Assembly (NCBI RefSeq): GCF_004354045.1 | Contig: NZ_SMRT01000036.1 | Coordinates: 1-36,680, forward strand | DNA length: 36,680 nucleotides | DNA from: Paenibacillus piri | Lineage (GTDB): Bacteria > Bacillota > Bacilli > Paenibacillales > NBRC-103111 | Direction of reading: 5' to 3' | Part shown: positions 7,428 through 15,029 of the stretch, piece after piece | Layout of the letters: the number at the start of each line of letters is the position of its first letter | Numbering within the stretch: the first letter of the stretch is position 1 | The notes under the pieces: generated by a model | The model's input: the letters and a program-made list of their open reading frames with translations, nothing else | The model's database searches: none | Told to the model about the DNA's origin: nothing | Position numbers and translations under genes: made by a program

Positions 7428-7644
7428 TGGCAGGCGGCTCCCTTTCCATGCGCAATTTTTCCTGGCGATTGTTTTGCAATATCCAGAGAAGTGTTTTTCG
7501 ACATTGGCGGATTTGACGAAGGCTTCAAAACCATAGGGTGATGAAGATGTGGAGATTTCTCTGAAAATGTGGTTGTTCGGCTATAAATGCTGCACTTTGC
7601 CTGAAGTAAAAATTCTCCATTTGTTTCGAATCTTTGGTCGTTGA
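7428..7644 (+). pseudogene. Glycosyltransferase family 2 remnant, frameshifted
   Basis: Two adjoining frames encode neighbouring parts of the GT-A fold of family 2 transferases. PGDCFAISREVFFDIGGFDE is followed by GFKTIG and stops at TGA 7539. One base over, from 7540, the frame resumes as DEDVEISLKMWLFGYKCC and ends LPEVKILHLFR. The GGFDEGF and EDVEISLKMW stretches are the acceptor-site and ED motifs of polypeptide-GalNAc-transferase-like GT2 enzymes. The N-terminal nucleotide-sugar half is missing, so this is a dead fragment. Confidence 0.75.
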
Positions 7645-7729
7645 AGACGTGGAACAAAGCACAATTATTTTTCATGCAGAAAATATAACGAAGATTCGAG
7701 ATCCTGTTTTAGAATTTGAACAAATGAAG

Positions 7730-7768
7730 AAAAGGGACATTCTCTTTCAGTGGGACTGTCCCTTTTTT
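7730..7768 (+). terminator. Rho-independent terminator
   Basis: AAAGGGACA pairs with TGTCCCTTT across a loop of about 20 bases and is followed by TTTTTT-type U tail. It lies after the glycosyltransferase remnant and insulates the TetR-P450 operon from upstream transcription. Confidence 0.75.
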
Positions 7769-7860
7769 GCTGTATGCCCAGCATGGGTGTTATCACTTCG
7801 AAGAAATAATTTTTAATTTCATATTGAATCGTATGATTTTTGCGAACCGAACAAAATATA

Positions 7861-7889
7861 TTGACTAACAGGTCAGTAAGAGTTATATT
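7861..7889 (+). promoter_or_regulatory. Sigma-A promoter of the tetR-P450 operon
   Basis: TTGACT (7861-7866) and TATATT (7884-7889) are separated by exactly 17 bases, a near-consensus promoter. Transcription would start near 7896, inside the second TetR operator. The promoter is therefore occluded when the operators are filled. Confidence 0.85.
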
Positions 7890-7912
7890 TTTACTAACCG
7901 ATCGGTCAGTAA
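7863..7912 (+). promoter_or_regulatory. Two TetR-type operators
   Basis: Site 1 (7863-7878) is ACTAACAGGTCAGT, lying in the -35/-10 spacer. Site 2 (7891-7912) is a 22-bp near-perfect palindrome with core CTAACCGATCGGTCAG. The half-sites ACTRACC and GGTYAGT are shared, and centres are about 31 bp apart, roughly three helical turns. Binding by the TetR protein encoded immediately downstream, and hence autorepression with co-regulation of the P450, is the natural inference. Confidence 0.75.
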
Positions 7913-7932
7913 TGTATGAAGGAAGTGAAGCG

Positions 7933-8583
7933 TTGCCTTTACAACTTTATGAGAAAGAAGCAGTACTGGTAGCTTGTCTGTCTGTATTTGCGCGCCATGG
8001 ATATACAAACACTTCGACTGGGATGCTGGCGGAGGAAGCCGGTATTTCCAAGGCTTTGATCTTCCATCATTTCAACAGCAAAAAAAAGCTATATTTCAGC
8101 TTGTTGGAACACTGTTTTGAAAAGGCAAGGACAGAGCTTCGAATGGACTCCGTGTTGGAGTACCAGGATTTTTTTGAAGCAATAGACAAATTTAGTCGCA
8201 TAAAATTCAACTACTTTCGAAAGTTTTCTGATGAATACAAGCTGGTGTACGAAGCCTTTTATTCGCCGCCGGACGAACTGAAAAGGGACATCGAAGAGAA
8301 GTATGGTTATGTGATTGCGAATAAGAATACAGTGTGGGAGCAATTATTTGAAAAAGTTTCACTTCGAGAAGGTGTGGATCGTAAGCAAGCTTTTGAGCTA
8401 ATCGTCATTACATTGGAACATTTCGAAAAGAAGTTTTTGGCGGAGGTCGCAGATATAGACGCAATTGATGACGAGTATGCTCGAAACTTGTTCGAGAAGA
8501 TGAATTGTTTTTGCAGTATGATCCGTGATGGAATTGTCAGCAGCGCTCACGGGCGGGAAATACCTGTGCCGCGTGAAAAATAG
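7933..8583 (+). CDS. TetR/AcrR-family transcriptional repressor
   Basis: The start TTG 7933 is chosen because AAGGAAG sits 7 bases before it; the in-frame ATG at 7912 overlaps the operator and has no ribosome binding site. The 216-residue protein has the TetR helix-turn-helix near the N-terminus (FARHGYTNTSTGMLAEEAGI, then SKALIFHHFNSKKKLY), followed by an all-helical ligand-binding domain. Two palindromic operators overlap its promoter, so it very probably represses itself and the P450 gene 41 bases downstream. The inducer is unknown, perhaps the P450 substrate. Confidence 0.9.
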   Translation: MPLQLYEKEAVLVACLSVFARHGYTNTSTGMLAEEAGISKALIFHHFNSKKKLYFSLLEHCFEKARTELRMDSVLEYQDFFEAIDKFSRIKFNYFRKFSDEYKLVYEAFYSPPDELKRDIEEKYGYVIANKNTVWEQLFEKVSLREGVDRKQAFELIVITLEHFEKKFLAEVADIDAIDDEYARNLFEKMNCFCSMIRDGIVSSAHGREIPVPREK

Positions 8584-8624
8584 CGGTCATTTCACTCATC
8601 AGTTATAAGGAAAGGGGTATTTGA

Positions 8625-9857
8625 ATGGAAAAAATTACTAGCAGTGATTTTGCCTCGCCGGAAAACATGCGTGATTTCATTTCGTTCTATAAGCGACTCG
8701 CCGAACAACAAGAGCCTCTCTACCGTCTTGATGACTTTTTCGGTATGGGAGGAGCGTGGGTCGCATTTCGCCATGATGATGTCGCTACGATACTGAAAGA
8801 CCCTCGTTTTATTAAAGATATGCGGAAGCTCGCACCGCAGCAGGATAAACAGGGATCCGTCGAGGAGAAAACGCCCGTGAACAAATTAGTTGAATGGATG
8901 AATAATATGCCGAATATGCTTACGGTCGACCCGCCCGATCATACCCGCTTGCGCAGGTTGGCTTCCAAAGCCTTTACTCCTCATATGATCGAGAACCTTC
9001 GTCCCCGTATTCAGCAGATTGCCGATGAGCTGTTGGATGCCGTGATGGAGAAAGGAAAGATGGATCTGATTGCGGATTTTGCCTATCCGCTGCCGATTAT
9101 TGTCATTTCAGAGATGCTTGGGATTCCCGCTGCAGACCGGGACCGATTTCGCGAATGGACGCAGAAGCTCGGGAAAGCTGCTATGGATCCTAGTCAAGGG
9201 GAAGCTGTTACTGCAATTCTCGAGGAGTTTATTCAATACATCCAAACATTGCTGGCCAACAAACGCGAACATCCCGGCCATGATGTGACGAGCGGCCTGG
9301 TCCAAGCATACGATGAAGGAGACAAATTAAACGAGAATGAGCTTCTTTCGACAATTTGGCTGCTCATTACGGCCGGGCATGAAACGACGGTAAATCTGAT
9401 CGGTAATGGCGTGCTTGCATTGCTGCAGCATCCCGAACAAATGCGTCTGCTCCGGGACGATCCTTCCTTGCTCCCCTCCGCCGTCGAGGAGCTGTTGCGC
9501 TATGCGGGCCCAGTCATGATCAGCAGCCGTATTGCGGGTGAGGATATCACTTTGCACGGCAAGGAAATCCGCAAAGGCGAAATTGTTATGGTCTCTCTGG
9601 CCGGAGCCAATATGGATCCGCACAAGATTTCTAATCCCGAGACATTGGATATCACGCGCGAGGAGAATGAGCATCTAGCCTTCGGAAAGGGGATCCATCT
9701 CTGTTTGGGGGCACCGTTGGCACGCCTGGAAGGGCAGATCGCTTTCGGTACATTGCTGCAACGACTGCCTAATCTTCGTCTGGCTACCGAGCCGGGGCAA
9801 CTGGTTTATAACTACAGCACATTACGTTCTCTTGCAAGCCTGCCGGTGATTTTCTAA
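8625..9857 (+). CDS. Cytochrome P450 (bacterial class, CYP107/109-like)
   Basis: This soluble monooxygenase of 410 residues has every core P450 motif: TVDPPDHTRLRRL (C-helix region, around residue 103), the I-helix oxygen-activation motif ITAGHETT, the ExxR motif VEELLR, and the heme loop FGKGIHLCLG with the thiolate ligand at about Cys360. Length is normal and there is no membrane anchor, as in bacterial class I enzymes. No ferredoxin or reductase gene is next to it, so redox partners must come from elsewhere. It follows the TetR gene by 41 bp with a good AAAGGGG site and is probably induced when the repressor binds a ligand. Confidence 0.95.
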   Translation: MEKITSSDFASPENMRDFISFYKRLAEQQEPLYRLDDFFGMGGAWVAFRHDDVATILKDPRFIKDMRKLAPQQDKQGSVEEKTPVNKLVEWMNNMPNMLTVDPPDHTRLRRLASKAFTPHMIENLRPRIQQIADELLDAVMEKGKMDLIADFAYPLPIIVISEMLGIPAADRDRFREWTQKLGKAAMDPSQGEAVTAILEEFIQYIQTLLANKREHPGHDVTSGLVQAYDEGDKLNENELLSTIWLLITAGHETTVNLIGNGVLALLQHPEQMRLLRDDPSLLPSAVEELLRYAGPVMISSRIAGEDITLHGKEIRKGEIVMVSLAGANMDPHKISNPETLDITREENEHLAFGKGIHLCLGAPLARLEGQIAFGTLLQRLPNLRLATEPGQLVYNYSTLRSLASLPVIF

Positions 9858-9931
9858 CCTGTGATGCGAGTGTGGTGCTCGGGATGGCCGATCGCTAGGT
9901 TCGGAATCAACCGAAAAATCAGTACCTTATG

Positions 9932-10018
9932 AAAATGCACCTCGCGTTATTGGTTTAATGGCGGCCGAGATTTTAGCCATTGTACCATTTTCGCTTCGGT
10001 GCATTTTTGTTTTTTTTA
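9932..10018 (+). terminator. Putative large terminator after the P450 gene
   Basis: AAAATGCACC (9932-9941) pairs with GGTGCATTTT (9998-10007) and is followed by a T-rich tail (TTGTTTTTTTT). The loop is long but can hold a smaller inner hairpin. It is placed 75 bases after the P450 stop. Confidence 0.55.
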
Positions 10019-10418
10019 TTACAAGCAAGCGCTGCTTAAAGAAGCCGACAAGCTTGTTGGATGAGCATCTTTTATTCCGAAAATGGATATAGGCTCGTAA
10101 CATTAGGGATGTGAACACGTAGTGAATGTCGGGAGGAGACAGAAGCAAAACGTATCATAAATCACTTGAAACAAAAGATTAGAACTGTAATCGATCATTT
10201 TATGTCATAATTATGTTATATTAAACCTAATATATTAACCGAAACCTGAATAATATGTAATAAAAACTAACATTAACTATTGAATTTCAACCTGTTATGT
10301 GATATAAATAGATTATCAAAGCATCGCTGCAGCATAGTTCAGATGCGCTGGTTAGTAATGAAGACTTCCTAATTATCTTGGACAATCGTTGAATACTTGA
10401 TAAAATGGAGAGATAAGG
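10019..10418. other. Gene-free AT-rich intergenic region
   Basis: About 400 bases without a supported gene. It includes a short imperfect palindrome AAGCAAGCGCTGCTT (10024-10038) and a very AT-rich segment (10180-10320) that could hold the promoter of the following operon. A TTGGAC-N17-TAAAAT match ends inside the ribosome binding site of the next gene and is therefore probably not a promoter. Confidence 0.45.
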
Positions 10419-10745
10419 ATGTCTTTTAACAGTAAATGCAGACTCATGACAGGAATAGCGCGTGTTCCGAAAGGAATTCCATTCTCTGATCAATATGAAA
10501 CGCTGTCCATTGTTGTTATTGTAGATAAGAAATATGGCGTCATCCTTAAGGCTGAATGTCCGCTTCTGACGAAAACAGCGAGGGATTTCATAGAAAATCT
10601 GTTAGTGGGCCATTCGCTTCGTGACGGCATAGATGAAGTTGTGCAGTTTATCCGCGAGGATTACATCGGTCCTATCCATAATGCGATTATCGGCGGGCTG
10701 AAAGATCTGCACCGCAGGTTCGTAGAATTTGAGAATGTCAATTAA
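10419..10745 (+). CDS. DUF3870 domain protein
   Basis: This 108-residue cytoplasmic protein matches the DUF3870 pattern as I recall it: a beta-rich N-half (TGIARVPKGIPF, VVIVDKKYGVILKAECPLLT), then TARDFIENLLVGHSL, then a helical C-half ending AIIGGLKDLHRRFVEF. The family has no established function; its members tend to sit in catabolic or transport operons. GGAG lies 8 bases before the ATG. It ends exactly where the first structured leader RNA begins and is probably the first gene of the same regulated region. Confidence 0.75.
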   Translation: MSFNSKCRLMTGIARVPKGIPFSDQYETLSIVVIVDKKYGVILKAECPLLTKTARDFIENLLVGHSLRDGIDEVVQFIREDYIGPIHNAIIGGLKDLHRRFVEFENVN

Positions 10746-10862
10746 ATATTCCGCCTGTAAATTTTCAGGTTTATCCGAATACGATGAACCGTTCCAAAAT
10801 TACAAAGCCGGTATTTCTGAAGCGTATAGCTCCTTTATACGTTTCATGGAGTCCGGCTTTTT
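10746..10862 (+). ncRNA. Riboswitch-like leader RNA, copy A (before importer genes)
   Basis: The order of elements is: CCGCCT (10751-10756); helix P2 GTAA(A)TTTT (10757-10765) with AAAATTAC (10796-10803); helix P3 GGTTTATC (10768-10775) with GATGAACC (10783-10790), capped by the loop CGAATAC (10776-10782); then AAAGCCGG (10804-10811). The last block can pair either with CCG at 10751-10753 or with CCGGCTTT at 10853-10860 to form a terminator. A second copy at 14870-14992 has the same architecture with compensatory base changes. The regulated gene would be the solute-binding protein at 10907. The two-state design is inferred from the overlapping pairings. I cannot match it to a riboswitch class I know. 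Confidence 0.7.
10804..10862 (+). terminator. Attenuator terminator of leader RNA A
   Basis: AAAGCCGG pairs with CCGGCTTT and is followed by TTTTT at 10858-10862. An inner hairpin (GAAGCGTATA with TATACGTTTC) shortens the loop. The 5' arm is shared with the conserved aptamer-like domain. The terminator lies 45 bases before the solute-binding protein gene, so it is placed to attenuate rather than to end an operon. Confidence 0.75.
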
Positions 10863-10906
10863 AATTTATAAAAACAGGTTAATGACAAACAAAAGAGGTG
10901 GAGCAA

Positions 10907-12022
10907 ATGAAAAAAGTGGTCAGTTCATTGTTGGTTTCAGGATTAATCGTGCTCGCGGGCTGCGGGAATCCCCAACCGCCCGCTGCAGCGCCAAGCACGA
11001 GCACTAGCGCATCGTCAGCATCTGCAGCATCGGATCCAAAGGCAATAACCGTAGCTGGTGTAGGCGGTAAGATCGAAGCGGTTGTGCGGGATTACGTCGC
11101 GCCTAAGTTTACGGAAAAGACGGGCATAAAAGTGAATTTTATCGCGGGTGTTTCCGGAGAAGTGCTGTCCAAGGTTGAGCTTCAGAAAAATTCGCCGGAG
11201 ATTGACGTGGCGATGTATGTACCTCTTGACGTGGAACGTGCGCGAAAAGCGGGATTGGCCGAATCGCTTGACAGCGGCATGATTCCCAATCTGGCACAGA
11301 TCGATGATCGCTACGTTGCATTGGATAAGGTGGGCGTGCCTGTGTTCGGGTACAGTATAGCTCCGGCTTACAATACGAAAGCTTTTGAAACAAAGCAGAT
11401 TCCGCCTATACAATCCTGGAATGACATTATTCGACCCGAATATAAAGGAAAGACGGCTTATTCGGATATTTCCAACGATTGGGGGTTTGCTACTCTGTAT
11501 ATTTTGGCTAAAGCGAATGGCGGCAGTATGGAAAATTTGGAGCCGGGTCTTGAAAAAGCTAAAGATTTGGCTGCGTATTCGGATACATTTTATAAAAATT
11601 CAACCCAGATGATACCTGCGTTGCAGCAAGGAATTGCCGACGTAACCGTTATGGGTAGCTATACGATCGCACAAACCTTTGATGCTGGAGTCCCTTTGAA
11701 AATGGTTGTCCCGAAGGAAGGAATCCCGCTACAGGCTTCCAACGCAACCATAGTGAAAAATTCGCCGAATAAGAAAGCCGCACAAGATTTCATCAATTTC
11801 ATGATCAGTGAAGAAGTGCAGCATGTCGTTGCCGACAACGGATTTTACCCGACGATTAAGGGGGTCAAAATCCCGGACAAGTATATTCCTGTTATCGGGA
11901 TGAAAGATACAGACTCCGTATATAAACCGGATGTCGCCAAGCTGTCCGAGAGCCGCAACATGTGGTCGGAAAGATGGATCAAGGAAGTGAACCCGCAGCT
12001 CGGGAAAAAAGTGGTGAAGTAA
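10907..12022 (+). CDS. ABC transporter solute-binding lipoprotein, PotD-like
   Basis: This is the extracellular receptor of the importer encoded by the next three genes. The 371-residue protein starts with a lipoprotein signal (VVSSLLVSGLIVLAGC, acylated Cys), then an Ala/Ser/Pro-rich linker, then a family-1-type periplasmic-binding fold (ITVAGVGGKIEAVVRDYVAP, SWNDIIRPEYKGKTAYSD, FINFMISEEVQHVVADNGF). It belongs to the PotD/AfuA group, whose ligands range from polyamines to Fe3+ and phosphorylated compounds, so the cargo cannot be read from sequence. ATG 10907 is chosen over GTG 10898 because AGAGGTGG precedes it. Leader RNA A lies just upstream. Confidence 0.88.
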   Translation: MKKVVSSLLVSGLIVLAGCGNPQPPAAAPSTSTSASSASAASDPKAITVAGVGGKIEAVVRDYVAPKFTEKTGIKVNFIAGVSGEVLSKVELQKNSPEIDVAMYVPLDVERARKAGLAESLDSGMIPNLAQIDDRYVALDKVGVPVFGYSIAPAYNTKAFETKQIPPIQSWNDIIRPEYKGKTAYSDISNDWGFATLYILAKANGGSMENLEPGLEKAKDLAAYSDTFYKNSTQMIPALQQGIADVTVMGSYTIAQTFDAGVPLKMVVPKEGIPLQASNATIVKNSPNKKAAQDFINFMISEEVQHVVADNGFYPTIKGVKIPDKYIPVIGMKDTDSVYKPDVAKLSESRNMWSERWIKEVNPQLGKKVVK

Positions 12023-12042
12023 AAGGAACGGAGGCGGACAAG

Positions 12043-13149
12043 ATGGAGCAAACCGTTGCAAAAGATGTGGAAATCCGTAATATTTACAAATCATACGGCT
12101 CGAATGTAATTTTAAACGGAATTAATCTTGAGGTCAGGCAAGGAGAGCTGCTCACCTTGCTTGGTCCTTCGGGATGCGGAAAAACGACGACACTTAATGT
12201 GATTGCCGGCTTTATCAACCCGGATCGGGGCGATATTTACATTAAAGGCAGCAGGATGAACGGAGTTCCGACGTACAAGCGCGATTTGGGCATGGTGTTT
12301 CAGACGTACTCTTTATTTCCTCATAAAACGGTTTACCAAAATCTTGATTTTGGTCTGTCCATTCAAAAGATAGATAAAAAAGAAAAAAAGCGGCGTATCG
12401 AAAACGTGCTGGAACTTGTCAAAATGGGCGGCATGGAAAGCCGCTACCCTCGGGAGCTGTCCGGCGGCCAGCGCCAGCGGGTTGCTATTGCCCGGGCGCT
12501 GGTTGTGCAGCCGAAGCTGCTTCTGCTTGATGAACCTCTCAGCAATTTGGATGCCAAGCTGCGCCTGGAGCTGCGAACAGAGATCAAGCGGCTGCAGAAG
12601 GAAATCGGCCTGACTACGCTCTTTGTGACGCACGATCAGGAAGAAGCTTTGTCGATGTCGGACCGGATTATTTTAATGAACGGAGGAAAGATCGAGCAAG
12701 CAGGAACGCCTTCGCAAATTTATGAGCATCCGCAAACGGAATTTGTGTTTCAATTCATCGGCAAATCGAATAGCTTGGAAGGCCGGATAACCTCTGTCTC
12801 TCAAGAGATGGTTCAAGTAAAGCTGGACAACGGGGCAATCGTATCGGTTGCTGCGGATCATGTAATGGGGAATCGCGATGCGGGGCAAGCGGGCGATAAA
12901 GTCAAGCTGTACATCCGACCGGAGAAGGTTGAGGTTGTATCCGGATCCTCATCACTGTCACCCGGCAACAGCTTCAAAGCCTCTGTACGTCAAATGAACT
13001 ATCTCGGCGCTGCTTGGGAAGTTGAGCTTACATGGATGGGAGTTTCGCTGCAAGCATTATGCCCCAAGATCAATCCGGATTGGATCCATGAAGGTGAGGT
13101 GAACATCGGATGGAAGCTGTCGGATATGATGTTAACCAGAAAAACATGA
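12043..13149 (+). CDS. ABC transporter ATP-binding protein, PotA-like
   Basis: This is the ATPase of the importer, 368 residues, acting at the inner face of the membrane. Visible motifs are Walker A GPSGCGKTT, the Q-loop VFQTYSLFPH, the signature LSGGQRQRVAIARAL, Walker B LLLLDEPLSNLDAKL and the switch His in FVTHDQEEA. The C-terminal 110 residues form a TOBE domain (VKLYIRPEKVEVV) typical of PotA/FbpC/MalK-type ATPases. ATG 12043 is chosen for the preceding GGAGGCGG; upstream in-frame ATGs lie within the previous gene. It sits 20 bases after the receptor gene. Confidence 0.92.
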   Translation: MEQTVAKDVEIRNIYKSYGSNVILNGINLEVRQGELLTLLGPSGCGKTTTLNVIAGFINPDRGDIYIKGSRMNGVPTYKRDLGMVFQTYSLFPHKTVYQNLDFGLSIQKIDKKEKKRRIENVLELVKMGGMESRYPRELSGGQRQRVAIARALVVQPKLLLLDEPLSNLDAKLRLELRTEIKRLQKEIGLTTLFVTHDQEEALSMSDRIILMNGGKIEQAGTPSQIYEHPQTEFVFQFIGKSNSLEGRITSVSQEMVQVKLDNGAIVSVAADHVMGNRDAGQAGDKVKLYIRPEKVEVVSGSSSLSPGNSFKASVRQMNYLGAAWEVELTWMGVSLQALCPKINPDWIHEGEVNIGWKLSDMMLTRKT

Positions 13150-14048
13150 GTGCCGGAATGGAAGAAAACGCCCCGCGCAAGGCACGCACATGGAAGACAT
13201 TTCTGCCCGCTCTTTTGCTGCTTGCGCCGATAGCCTTGTTCATTTCCGGCTTTTTTATCGTACCGATGCTCTATATATTGTACTTGAGCTTCATCCAAAC
13301 GGAAGGACTGGACACGTCAAATGCCGTTTATAGTCTGCATAATTATATTTTGTTTTTTACGGACAGCTATTATCTCTCTGCTCTTTGGCTGACGGTTAAG
13401 CTTAGCTTGTATGCAGTTGTTGTTTCTTTACTTGTCGGCTACCCGGTTGCGGTAACGCTGTCCAAATGTTCTCCGCGCGGGAGAGCGTGGCTGACCTTAC
13501 TAATCGCGGCGCCGCTGCTCATCAGTCTGGTTGTGCGAACGTTCGGTTGGTACTTGCTGTTATCGCCGAACGGAACGGTCAACCAACTGCTTATGGCGCT
13601 GGGAATCATCCAATCGCCGGTCAAATTGCTGTTTTCTGAAATTGGCGTGGTCGTCGGCTTATCGAATGCGTATCTGCCCTTTATGATATTGGCCATCGCC
13701 ACCAGCTTGTATAATATCGACCCTTCGCTGACGAAAGCGAGCGCCATTTTTGGAGCCGGTCCTGTCCGTACTTTCCTGTCGGTTACGCTGCCCTTAAGCC
13801 TTCCGGGAGTTGTAGCGGGAAGTATGCTCGTATTCAGCATGTGCATGAGCGCTTATGTGACGCCTGCGTTAATGGGCGGCGCCAATGTGCCGATGCTTCC
13901 GGTGCTGGTCTACGACCAAATTCTCCACCTGCTGCGCTGGACCTATGGCTCTGCCATCTCCTATGTGCTGCTTGGAGTTACGTTAGTTATCGTCACCTTC
14001 GTCACCCGCATGTTTGAAAAAGGCGTGTTCAAGGAGGTGTTCCGTTGA
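13110..14048 (+). CDS. ABC transporter permease, PotB-like
   Basis: This is the first membrane subunit of the importer, about 300 residues with six predicted transmembrane segments; the first is FLPALLLLAPIALFISGFFI. The cytoplasmic EAA loop that contacts the ATPase reads KASAIFGAGPVRTFLSVTLP. The ATG at 13110 has AAGGTGAGGTG 8 bases upstream. An alternative ATG at 13146 makes a four-base ATGA overlap with the ATPase stop but lacks a clear ribosome binding site, so the N-terminus may be 12 residues shorter. Confidence 0.9.
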   Translation: MEAVGYDVNQKNMSAGMEENAPRKARTWKTFLPALLLLAPIALFISGFFIVPMLYILYLSFIQTEGLDTSNAVYSLHNYILFFTDSYYLSALWLTVKLSLYAVVVSLLVGYPVAVTLSKCSPRGRAWLTLLIAAPLLISLVVRTFGWYLLLSPNGTVNQLLMALGIIQSPVKLLFSEIGVVVGLSNAYLPFMILAIATSLYNIDPSLTKASAIFGAGPVRTFLSVTLPLSLPGVVAGSMLVFSMCMSAYVTPALMGGANVPMLPVLVYDQILHLLRWTYGSAISYVLLGVTLVIVTFVTRMFEKGVFKEVFR

Positions 14049-14842
14049 TGAGATGGGCTTCCGGGCTGCAGATTTCATTTACCGGTTTGGCCGTGCTGTT
14101 TATTTTGCTCCCCATTCTCGTAACCATTCCGGCATCGTTCACGGAGGCAAGTTTTCCGAGCTTTCCGCCGCATGGGTTCTCATTCAAGTGGTATGAGAAG
14201 CTGTTTAACCGTCCCGAATATATGGCGGCCTTCTTTAACAGCGTCGAAATTGCAGTTGTTACCTCCTTATTTGCAGTCATTCTTGGAACGGCCGGCGCTC
14301 TTGCTGTTGCCAAATACGATTTGCCGGGGAAGTCGTTCATCGTTTCCGTGCTGACGGCCCCCTTAACAGCGCCTCAGCTGGTGCTTGGCGCAGCGCTGTT
14401 GATTTACTTTACGCCGATGTCATTATCCGGTACGCTAACGGGCCTGCTCATCGCCCATATCGTGATTTGTGTCCCTTTTGTTATGCGCTATGCGCTGGCC
14501 GGGTTAAGCGGATTTGATTATACACTGGAACGCGCTGCGATGATCCTGGGGGCAAATCCTTTTCAAGTGTTCTGGAAGGTGACGCTGCCGCTGCTTCGAC
14601 CGGCGATTGTATCAGGAGGGCTGTTTGCATTTCTGACCTCCTTTGACAATGTGACCGTATCGCTTTTTCTCGTTTCAACCAAGATGAAAACATTGCCGAT
14701 CGAAATTTATTCCAATATGCAGGATTCCTTCGATCCGTTAGTGGCAACCGTATCCAGCATGGTCATCTTCATTTCCGTCCTGTTTATTATCCTGCTGGAA
14801 AAGATACATGGAGTAGGGCGTTTCTTTGAGGGGACCCACTAG
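14048..14842 (+). CDS. ABC transporter permease, PotC-like
   Basis: This is the second membrane subunit, about 264 residues with six transmembrane segments. The EAA loop reads ERAAMILGANPFQVFWKVTL. The N-terminal periplasmic piece FTEASFPSFPPHGFSFKWYE is typical of PotC-like permeases. The start overlaps the previous stop (TGATG) with AAGGAGGT 9 bases upstream; TTG 14045 is the alternative. The four genes 10907-14842 make a complete importer read from one transcript. Confidence 0.92.
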   Translation: MRWASGLQISFTGLAVLFILLPILVTIPASFTEASFPSFPPHGFSFKWYEKLFNRPEYMAAFFNSVEIAVVTSLFAVILGTAGALAVAKYDLPGKSFIVSVLTAPLTAPQLVLGAALLIYFTPMSLSGTLTGLLIAHIVICVPFVMRYALAGLSGFDYTLERAAMILGANPFQVFWKVTLPLLRPAIVSGGLFAFLTSFDNVTVSLFLVSTKMKTLPIEIYSNMQDSFDPLVATVSSMVIFISVLFIILLEKIHGVGRFFEGTH

Positions 14843-14869
14843 CTGCCGCTGCAACCGGCACAATCATCA

Positions 14870-14992
14870 TATTTCCGCCTGTAATTTCCGTTTTTGCCCG
14901 AATACGGCAAACAGCCGACGAAATTATAAAGCCGGATTCCGGGAAAAGGATGGCCAGACAAAGGTCATGCCTTACTTAGAGTCCGGCTTTTT
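14870..14992 (+). ncRNA. Riboswitch-like leader RNA, copy B (before enzyme genes)
   Basis: This has the same architecture as copy A: CCGCCT (14875-14880); P2 GTAATTTC (14881-14888) with GAAATTAT (14920-14927); P3 GTTTTTGCC (14890-14898) with GGCAAAC (14906-14912), capped by an identical CGAATAC loop (14899-14905); then AAAGCCGG (14928-14935). Compared with copy A, the last P2 pair changes from U-A to C-G and most P3 bases differ while pairing is kept, so structure is conserved rather than sequence. The DapA-family gene starts 38 bases after the terminator. The two copies bracket the importer genes and should answer the same signal. Confidence 0.7.
14928..14992 (+). terminator. Attenuator terminator of leader RNA B
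   Basis: AAAGCCGG (14928-14935) pairs with CCGGCTTT (14983-14990), followed by TTTTT. The flanking AGTCCGGCTTTTTAATTTATA is identical in both leaders, whereas the loop between the arms is unrelated. It also serves as terminator for the permease transcript. Confidence 0.75.
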
Positions 14993-15029
14993 AATTTATA
15001 CATCATCAACCGAGAGGAGCATGTTTTTT

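Noticed and set aside
10375..10406. TTGGAC-N17-TAAAAT promoter before the DUF3870 gene
   Set aside because: Transcription would start downstream of the GGAG ribosome binding site of that gene.
14826..15029. N-terminal extension of the DapA-family gene, and the similar frame at 10729-11007
   Set aside because: Both frames read YKAG...ESGFLIY only because they cross the two related leader RNAs; the ribosome binding sites lie at 15012-15019 and 10894-10901.
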